Assembly (NCBI GenBank): GCA_900771995.1 | Contig: CAAGQC010000020.1 | Span: forward strand, 1-14,528 | Direction: 5' to 3' | Length of the DNA stretch: 14,528 nucleotides | Origin: Lachnospiraceae bacterium | GTDB lineage: Bacteria; Bacillota; Clostridia; Lachnospirales; Lachnospiraceae | The notes under the pieces: generated by a model | Told to the model about the DNA's origin: nothing | Seen by the model: only the letters and a program-made list of their open reading frames with translations | The model's database searches: none | Translations under genes and position numbers: made by a program | Shown: piece by piece, positions 1 through 5,279 of the stretch | Layout: each line of letters opens with the position of its first letter | Position numbering within the stretch: position 1 is the stretch's first letter

Positions 1-2301
1 CTGTCTCCGTATACTCTGGAGGAAGTGGTAGCACGTAACTACCTGATCGGTGAGAGACCCGATGCGATCCTGAACCTGGTAGACGGTACCAACATCGAGA
101 GAAACTTATATCTGAGCACACAGCTGATGGAACTGGGTATTCCCGTTGTCATGGCTGTCAACATGATCGATATCGTGAACAAGAACGGCGACAAGATCAA
201 CGTGGCAAAGCTGTCTGAGAAGCTGGGCTGCCCCGTTGTTGAGATCTCCGCTCTGAAGCTGACCGGCATTGAGAACGCTACCAAGAAAGCTATCGAACTG
301 GCACAGAAGAAGAGTGCAGCAGCTGCTGTACATAAGTTCGCACCCGAAGTAGAGAGCGTGATTGAGGCTGTTGAGAAGAAGCTGACCGATGTTCCCGAGG
401 AGCAGAAGAGATTCTTCGCTATCAAGCTGCTGGAGAAGGATGACAAGATCCAGGTACAGATGAAGAGTGTTCCCGATGTATCTGCAGAGATCAAGCAGTT
501 AGAGACTGCTATGGATGATGACACCGAGAGTATCATCACCAACGAGAGATACACATACATCTCCTCCATTATCAAACAGTGTTACACCAAGAAGGAAGGG
601 CAGAAGCTGAGCACTTCCGATAAGATCGATAAGATCGTAACCAACAGATGGCTGGCACTGCCGATCTTCGCAGTTGTTATGTTCATCGTATATTATGTAT
701 CCGTAACTACCGTTGGTACCTGGGCTACCGACTGGGCCAACGATGGCGTGTTCGGTGATGGCTGGCATCTGTTCACCATCGGAACCGGCGCTTACGAAGA
801 AGACGCAGAGCCTTATGACGATGCAATGAACGTGATAAATGCATTCGTAGAAGCTGATGGCAGTGAGGAACTGGCTGCAGTTATCGACAGCGAGTCTGAA
901 GATTATGATCCTGCCGCAGCTGTAGCAGCCGTACAGGAGTTCGCAGCAGGCATTGATGCATCCGCTACCGCAGACTACACTCTGGAAGATGAAGAGACTC
1001 TGGCAACAGAGGATGTTACTTACACCGGTGCAGATTTGGCAGAGGCAGTTGATGTATACGCAGCAGACGGCGGAGAAGCTCCCGACCCCGCAGACTACGG
1101 TATCTGGGTACCCGGTATCCCCGTACTGTTAGAGTCCGGTCTGGATGCCATCGGATGTGCTGACTGGCTGAAGGGTCTGATCCTTGACGGTATTGTAGCC
1201 GGTGTCGGTGCAGTACTCGGTTTCGTACCTCAGATGCTGGTACTGTTCATCTTCCTGGCATTCCTGGAGTCCTGTGGTTACATGGCACGTATCGCATTTA
1301 TCATGGACCGTATCTTCCGTAAGTTCGGTCTGTCCGGTAAATCCTTCATTCCTATGCTGATCGGTTCCGGATGTGGTGTTCCCGGTATCATGGCTTCCCG
1401 TACCATCGAGAACGACAGAGACCGTAAGATGACCATTATGACTACCACTTTTATTCCTTGTGGTGCAAAACTTCCTTTCATCGCCATGGTAGCAGGTGCT
1501 ATCTTCGGCGGCGCAGCATGGGTTGCTCCTTCCGCTTATTTCCTGGGAATTGCAGCCATCATTTGCTCCGGTATTATCCTGAAGAAGACCAAGATCTTCG
1601 AGGGCGATCCCGCTCCTTTCGTTATGGAGCTTCCTGCTTACCACTGGCCTACCGTTGGTACGGTACTGCGCAGCATGTGGGAGCGTGGCTGGTCCTTCAT
1701 CAAAAAGGCCGGTACCATCATCCTTCTGTCCACCATCGTTGTATGGTTCACCACTTACTTCGGATTCACCGAGGACGGCTTCCGTATGTTGGCTGAGGAT
1801 GAAATCGATATGAGTATCCTGGGCAAGATCGGTCAGTGTCTGGCATGGATCTTCATTCCTCAGGGCTTCGGTAACTGGCAGGCAACGGTTGCATCCATCA
1901 CCGGTCTGGTAGCTAAGGAGAACATCGTAGGTACTATGGGTATCCTCTACAGCGCAGGCGAAGGTTCCGTATATGCTAACATGGCATCTCACTTCACTGT
2001 AGCAAGCGGCTATGCATTCCTGGCATTCAACCTGCTGTGCGCACCTTGTTTCGCAGCTATGGGTGCTATCAAGCGTGAGATGAACAACACCAAGTGGTTC
2101 TGGATCGCAGTTGGTTATCAGTGTGGCCTGGCATATGTGGTATCCCTGTGCATCAACCAGATCGGCAAACTGATCACTACCGGTGCTTTTGGTATCGGAA
2201 CGGTTGTAGCATTCCTGATCGTTGTTGGCTTCATCTATCTGCTCTTCCGTCCTTACAAGGAGAGCACCACTCTGAAGGTTGACAGCAAGAAAGCAGCATA
2301 A
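1..2301 (+). CDS. feoB: Ferrous iron transporter B, 5'-truncated by window edge
   Basis: FeoB imports Fe2+ across the cytoplasmic membrane using an N-terminal G-protein domain and a polytopic core. The reading frame is open from base 1, so the gene starts upstream; about 60 residues (G1, G2 and the DxPG G3 motif) are missing. The visible protein opens with LSPYT, which follows G3 in the family. G4 is NMID (160-171) and G5 is SALK (247-258). The core shows the first membrane segment near 650-717, then GSGCGVPG (1363-1386) and PCGAKLP (1456-1476), the conserved Cys-containing gate motifs of FeoB. Between the first and second membrane segments lies an insert of about 100 residues (about 793-1107), rich in Asp, Glu and Ala and without Lys or Arg; the compact E. 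coli-type FeoB lacks it. Codon choice resembles ribosomal genes, with almost no CCG for proline. feoA is expected upstream, outside the window. The identity is secure. Confidence 0.97.
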   Translation: MSPYTLEEVVARNYLIGERPDAILNLVDGTNIERNLYLSTQLMELGIPVVMAVNMIDIVNKNGDKINVAKLSEKLGCPVVEISALKLTGIENATKKAIELAQKKSAAAAVHKFAPEVESVIEAVEKKLTDVPEEQKRFFAIKLLEKDDKIQVQMKSVPDVSAEIKQLETAMDDDTESIITNERYTYISSIIKQCYTKKEGQKLSTSDKIDKIVTNRWLALPIFAVVMFIVYYVSVTTVGTWATDWANDGVFGDGWHLFTIGTGAYEEDAEPYDDAMNVINAFVEADGSEELAAVIDSESEDYDPAAAVAAVQEFAAGIDASATADYTLEDEETLATEDVTYTGADLAEAVDVYAADGGEAPDPADYGIWVPGIPVLLESGLDAIGCADWLKGLILDGIVAGVGAVLGFVPQMLVLFIFLAFLESCGYMARIAFIMDRIFRKFGLSGKSFIPMLIGSGCGVPGIMASRTIENDRDRKMTIMTTTFIPCGAKLPFIAMVAGAIFGGAAWVAPSAYFLGIAAIICSGIILKKTKIFEGDPAPFVMELPAYHWPTVGTVLRSMWERGWSFIKKAGTIILLSTIVVWFTTYFGFTEDGFRMLAEDEIDMSILGKIGQCLAWIFIPQGFGNWQATVASITGLVAKENIVGTMGILYSAGEGSVYANMASHFTVASGYAFLAFNLLCAPCFAAMGAIKREMNNTKWFWIAVGYQCGLAYVVSLCINQIGKLITTGAFGIGTVVAFLIVVGFIYLLFRPYKESTTLKVDSKKAA

Positions 2302-2323
2302 GTAAGATATTATAGTAATATTA

Positions 2324-2354
2324 CTTGCGGGTCTTCGATAAGGGGACCCGCAGG
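2324..2354 (+). promoter_or_regulatory. Intercistronic hairpin after feoB
   Basis: TGCGGGTC (2326-2333) pairs with GACCCGCA (2345-2352) across an 11-base loop. One G-U and one C-G pair extend the stem to 2324/2354. No T-run follows, so it does not look like an intrinsic terminator. It sits between the feoB stop and the ribosome binding site of the next small gene. An mRNA-stabilising or processing element that sets feoB levels relative to downstream genes is an inference. Confidence 0.5.
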
Positions 2355-2383
2355 ATTTCAAAGTAAGAGTAAGGAGGCAGCCT

Positions 2384-2524
2384 ATGGGAACAGCAGTTGT
2401 ACTGGTGATTTTAGCCGGTATCGTAGGCCTGATCGTGCGTGGCATGGTCAAGGATAAGAAAAACGGAAAATCTCTGCAGTGTGGCGGCGACTGCAGCCAC
2501 TGTGGAGGTCATTGTGGACACTAA
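2384..2524 (+). CDS. FeoB-associated Cys-rich membrane protein
   Basis: This 46-residue protein has a hydrophobic segment at residues 4-18 (MGTAVVLVILAG...), a short basic stretch (RGMVKDKKNGK) and a C-terminal tail CGGDCSHCGGHCGH with four Cys (33, 37, 40, 44) and two His. This is the layout of the small FeoB-associated Cys-rich proteins encoded directly after feoB in many Clostridia. The proposed role, handling Fe2+ at the inner face of FeoB, rests on that association and is unproven. AAGGAGG at 2371-2377 lies 6 bases before the ATG. The gene is 82 bases after feoB, so co-transcription is likely, and its last 11 bases overlap the proposed start of the Fur-like gene. The tail could bind iron or another soft metal. 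Confidence 0.9.
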   Translation: MGTAVVLVILAGIVGLIVRGMVKDKKNGKSLQCGGDCSHCGGHCGH

Positions 2525-2972
2525 GGAACAGGTAAGCTATCAGACCACGAAAATGCAGCGAGAGATCATATTGACCAAGTTGAAAGAAAAGGGCTGCCGC
2601 ATTACGAAGCAGCGACTTCGCCTGATCGATATTATTCTCCAGAATGAATGCTCCAGTTGTAAGGAGATCTTCTACCGGGCGTTGGAAGAGGATGACAAGC
2701 TGGGTGTCGCAACCGTATACCGCATGGTCAATCTCCTGGAGGAGATCGGTGCCATCAGCCGCAAGAACATGTACAAGGTAGCTTACTCTGAAAATTGTAT
2801 GATGGAAAATGCCTGCACTATTGAACTGGATGATGGATCCGTACATCATCTGTCAGCGAAAAAATGGAACTCGGTGATCCGCGCCGGCTTAAAGTCCTGC
2901 GGTTATCTGGTAGACCAGAAAGTAACCAACGTGACCATCAAGCCCTGTGAATGTGCGGAGCAGGTATGTTAA
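2514..2972 (+). CDS. Fur-like winged-helix regulator with divergent C-terminal domain
   Basis: This is a probable DNA-binding regulator of the feo block. Residues 15-90 match the Fur/PerR winged helix: KLKEKGCRITKQRLRLIDII, then SSCKEIFYRAL, and a recognition helix GVATVYRMVNLLEEIG (about 64-79). The C-terminal half is unlike typical Fur. The usual His-rich and Cys-x2-Cys metal motif is absent, replaced by a short domain with TIELDDGSVHHLS and a tail KPCECAEQVC. I chose GTG 2514 because GGAGG (2504-2508) lies 5 bases upstream and the start gives the family-like lead-in SYQTTKMQREIIL. That makes 152 residues and an 11-base overlap with the preceding gene, hence probable translational coupling. 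An ATG at 2553 is the alternative but has a poor ribosome binding site, and 2439 would run through the neighbouring gene. Metal dependence and target sites cannot be told from sequence alone. Confidence 0.85.
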   Translation: MDTKEQVSYQTTKMQREIILTKLKEKGCRITKQRLRLIDIILQNECSSCKEIFYRALEEDDKLGVATVYRMVNLLEEIGAISRKNMYKVAYSENCMMENACTIELDDGSVHHLSAKKWNSVIRAGLKSCGYLVDQKVTNVTIKPCECAEQVC

Positions 2973-2997
2973 GAAAGTAATATAGTAAGTAGAAAGT

Positions 2998-3052
2998 AAA
3001 CCGGTGTGAGGGGCAGACGGTCTGGACAGACAATGCTTCCGGCACCGGTTTT
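2998..3052 (+). terminator. Long-loop inverted repeat, possible terminator of the feo transcript
   Basis: AAACCGGTG (2998-3006) pairs perfectly with CACCGGTTT (3043-3051), followed by TTATTT. The 36-base interval contains CAGACGGTCTG and GTCTGGACAGAC, two small hairpins that share the middle GTCTG and so exclude each other. The T-rich exit suggests a branched or weak terminator between the Fur-like gene and the HMA gene. The long loop makes this uncertain. Confidence 0.5.
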
Positions 3053-3085
3053 ATTTCCGAAAAAGGTAATAAAGGAGCGAGACAT

Positions 3086-3448
3086 ATGGGAACTTATATT
3101 ATATGTGGAGTATTGATAATAGTGGTCGTTGCAGCAGTGCTGGGATCCAAGAAGCATTTCAAGGGAGAAGGCGGATGCTGCGGCGGAGGCGGAGATGTGA
3201 AGATCAAGCCGAAGCACTTAGACACCATCGTAGCAACGAAAAAGCTTCAGATCGAAGGAATGTCCTGCGTCAACTGCCAGAACCGCATCGAGAACTCCCT
3301 CAACGGCATGGCCCAGGTCAACGCCAAGGCAAACTTTAAGAAGGGCGAAGCAATCGTAAAGCTTGGCGCAGATGTTCCCGAAGAGGAACTGCGGGAGGCT
3401 GTCGAGAAACTGGGATATAAGGTTACTTCCATTACTACGGAAAACTAA
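3086..3448 (+). CDS. Membrane-anchored heavy-metal-associated (HMA) domain protein
   Basis: The 120-residue protein starts with a single membrane segment (residues 4-20), then a Gly/Cys patch GEGGCCGGGG (Cys 31 and 32), a linker, and an HMA ferredoxin-like domain from about residue 52. The domain carries the metal-binding loop GMSCVNC (Cys 61 and 64) and ends with the typical ELREAVEKLGYKV. HMA domains usually bind Cu(I), Zn(II) or Cd(II) and pass the ion to a P-type ATPase; which metal is used here is unknown. The N-terminus resembles the small Cys-rich FeoB partners, as if that module had been joined to an HMA domain. AAAGGAG (3071-3077) lies 8 bases before the ATG. A terminator follows immediately, so it is the last gene of the metal block. 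A Cu chaperone is the main alternative to an iron-linked role. Confidence 0.88.
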   Translation: MGTYIICGVLIIVVVAAVLGSKKHFKGEGGCCGGGGDVKIKPKHLDTIVATKKLQIEGMSCVNCQNRIENSLNGMAQVNAKANFKKGEAIVKLGADVPEEELREAVEKLGYKVTSITTEN

Positions 3449-3457
3449 ATCGATAAA

Positions 3458-3495
3458 AATAGAAATAGCATGGCGCGCACCATGCTATTTCTATT
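3458..3495. terminator. Bidirectional intrinsic terminator, perfect 16-bp stem
   Basis: The arms at 3458-3473 and 3480-3495 are perfectly complementary around the loop CGCGCA. The top-strand 3' arm ends in CTATTTCTATT. Read on the bottom strand, the stem is followed by TTTTATCG. It lies between the convergent HMA gene (10 bases from its stop) and the AGCS gene, and can stop transcription from both sides. Confidence 0.88.
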
Positions 3496-3572
3496 GAAGC
3501 AAAGAAGTAAAAATTCTTAGGGAAGACTTATAGGTGCGCATGACTTTCATCGTTCGTAACCCCTCTATATTA

Positions 3573-4964
3573 TTACCCGTTCTCTTTCACAAAATATTCC
3601 TTCGTCAGCTTCACCACGACGCCGGACAGCAGGAATACCGCGATCAGGTTGGGAATAACCATCAATCCGTTGAAGGTCTCCGCGATGCTCCACATCAGTC
3701 CCAGGTTCATGGTAGCACCCACGATAGCGGTGAGGGAATACAGTACCATGAAAGGCTTGTTGGAGCGGGAGCCGAAGAGGAATTCGATACATCTGGTGCC
3801 GTACAGCCCCCAGCCGATGATGGTGGAGAAGGCAAAACAGCACATGGCCACAGCGGTGAAAATGGATACCCAGTTGCCGTAGACGGCGGTGAAACCGCTG
3901 ATGGTCAGTTCGGCACCAGCAGCTTCGCCGTAATTTACAGGCACGCCGCTGCACAGAATGACCAGAGCTGTCATGGTACAGATGATGATGGTGTCCACGA
4001 ATACCTCAAAAATACCGAAGAACCCCTGCTTTACCGGCTTCTTTGTATCGGCGCAGGCGTGGGCGATGGATCCGGTACCAAGACCGGCCTCATTAGAGAA
4101 GATACCCCGGGACACACCCTTTTTCATACTCATGAAGAAACTTCCTACCACACCGCCGGTCACGGAGGCGGGATTGAAAGCACCTTCTATAATAGAAGCA
4201 AATACCGCGGGGACAGACTTGATATGGAAAATAATAACACCCAGTGCCAGCACGATATACATGATCGCCATGAAAGGAACCAGCTTGGAAGTAACATTGC
4301 CGATACGCTTGATACCACCGATCAGGATCAGGGCGATGATGATGGCCAGGGCGATACCGATGATCAGGTTGACAAGATTTACGGCATCCGCGGGCAATAC
4401 ATTAAAGTTGCTCAGGGCGGAGTCAATGGCAGTGGTGATGGTATTGACCTGTGTGGCATTACCGGTACCGAATACGGCCAGTACACCGAAAGCGGCGAAG
4501 AAATATGCCAGAAAATGCCACTTTTTATCCAGTCCGTTCTTAATATAATACATAGGGCCGCCTACCAGATCTCCCTGGGCGTTGGTCTCACGGAAATGAA
4601 CTGCCAGTGTTACCTCGGCGAATTTGGTGCACATGCCAAGCAATGCGGATACCCACATCCAGAATACCGCACCGGGACCGCCGATGGCGATAGCTCCGGC
4701 CACACCGGCCACATTACCGGTTCCTATCGTAGCGGCGAGAGCGGTACATACCGCCTGGAAAGGTGTCAGGGCACCGTCGGAAGCTTCTTTTTTCTTCATC
4801 ATACGTCCCAGCGTTACTTTCATGGCGTAGGGGAACTTGCGGATCTGGAGGAAGTTCGTGCGGATACTTAAGTACAAACCGACACCGATGATACAGATCA
4901 TGGCGGGAACGCCCCAGATGAAATTGTTGACAACGTTGTTTACTGCTTCAATCGTGGATAACAT
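3573..4964 (-). CDS. Alanine/glycine:cation symporter (AGCS family)
   Basis: This 463-residue, highly hydrophobic membrane protein takes up alanine or glycine driven by Na+ or H+. Family signatures are visible: ATIGTGNVAGVAGAIAIGGP (about 78-97), FWMWVSALLGM, GDLVGGPMYYI (131-141) and NEAGLGTGSIAHA (291-303). The length is normal for the family. AGGAG (plus-strand 4974-4978) lies 9 bases before the ATG, so the start is well supported. The gene is monocistronic, convergent with the metal block and sharing its terminator. A 16-bp palindrome lies 20 bases before the start codon. The true substrate and coupling ion cannot be read from sequence; other small neutral amino acids are possible. Confidence 0.95.
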   Translation of the reverse strand: MLSTIEAVNNVVNNFIWGVPAMICIIGVGLYLSIRTNFLQIRKFPYAMKVTLGRMMKKKEASDGALTPFQAVCTALAATIGTGNVAGVAGAIAIGGPGAVFWMWVSALLGMCTKFAEVTLAVHFRETNAQGDLVGGPMYYIKNGLDKKWHFLAYFFAAFGVLAVFGTGNATQVNTITTAIDSALSNFNVLPADAVNLVNLIIGIALAIIIALILIGGIKRIGNVTSKLVPFMAIMYIVLALGVIIFHIKSVPAVFASIIEGAFNPASVTGGVVGSFFMSMKKGVSRGIFSNEAGLGTGSIAHACADTKKPVKQGFFGIFEVFVDTIIICTMTALVILCSGVPVNYGEAAGAELTISGFTAVYGNWVSIFTAVAMCCFAFSTIIGWGLYGTRCIEFLFGSRSNKPFMVLYSLTAIVGATMNLGLMWSIAETFNGLMVIPNLIAVFLLSGVVVKLTKEYFVKENG

Positions 4965-4983
4965 GAATGTAATCTCCTATCAT

Positions 4984-4999
4984 TCGTAAAACTTTACGA
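4984..4999. promoter_or_regulatory. Candidate operator palindrome upstream of the AGCS gene
   Basis: TCGTAAA-AC-TTTACGA is a perfect 7-bp dyad around a 2-base centre, 20 bases upstream of the symporter ATG and just beyond its ribosome binding site. A second overlapping dyad, TTTAC...GTAAA, continues toward 5009. I could not place a convincing -35/-10 pair for this gene. The site could bind a regulator or form a small hairpin near the ribosome binding site; the function is inferred. Confidence 0.4.
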
Positions 5000-5040
5000 T
5001 AAATGTAAAATACTCTTCTACCTTATCACATTTGCGGACA

Positions 5041-5240
5041 TGACGCCATAATTTTTCAATGCAGTGCGCTAAAATATTAAAAGTATTTACCAATAAATAT
5101 TTGCTGATCGGCTTTAAAAATACTATAATAATATTGGCGGTTTCTCTGGTATTTAACGTTATGCTGCGTACCATTACCACGTTCCTGATGGACTATGCGA
5201 ACGCGCAGCAGGGATCCTGGCAGGCGCTGTCAAGGAATAA
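5041..5240 (+). pseudogene. Remnant of a carbohydrate ABC transporter permease gene
   Basis: From about 5044 the frame reads NFSMQCAKILKVFTNKYLLI, then GFKNTIIILAVSLVFNVMLR and TITTFLMD. From memory this matches the second membrane segment region of MalG/LplC-type sugar permeases. After about 5190 the frame is lost, but another frame reads GILAGAVKE-stop (5211-5240), the typical extreme C-terminus of such permeases. The N-terminal part and about 200 internal residues are missing, which suggests internal deletion plus frame disruption. It lies 39 bases before lacL, where a sugar transporter would be expected. Most of the 315-base gap between the AGCS gene and lacL is this remnant. The identity is inferred by eye; chance similarity of the nine-residue tail alone would be possible, but the two pieces in the right order make it convincing. 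Confidence 0.65.
5101..5129 (+). promoter_or_regulatory. Possible lacLM promoter inside the permease remnant
   Basis: TTGCTG (5101-5106), a 17-base spacer and a perfect TATAAT (5124-5129) lie about 150 bases before lacL. The -35 is weak, and the -10 falls in codons for the conserved NTIII stretch, so chance is possible. No better pair was seen in the gap. Confidence 0.35.
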
Positions 5241-5279
5241 CAGAAGAAACAAAATAAGAAGGAATCAGGAGGAAAAAAC

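Noticed and set aside
1129..2451. Long open frame on the minus strand opposite feoB (440 codons)
   Set aside because: It lies entirely opposite a clear feoB; its translation is rich in His, Gln, Thr and Cys with no recognisable domain. It results from the biased codons of the real gene.
3534..4871. Long open frame on the plus strand opposite the AGCS symporter (445 codons)
   Set aside because: The minus-strand protein has clear family motifs and a ribosome binding site, while this one reads as Gly/His/Asp/Gln-rich non-domain sequence.
4965..5100. Glycine riboswitch upstream of the AGCS gene
   Set aside because: Such switches often precede these transporters, but the minus-strand leader lacks the conserved GGAGAG-type core and is mostly A/T-rich; much of this interval is permease remnant.
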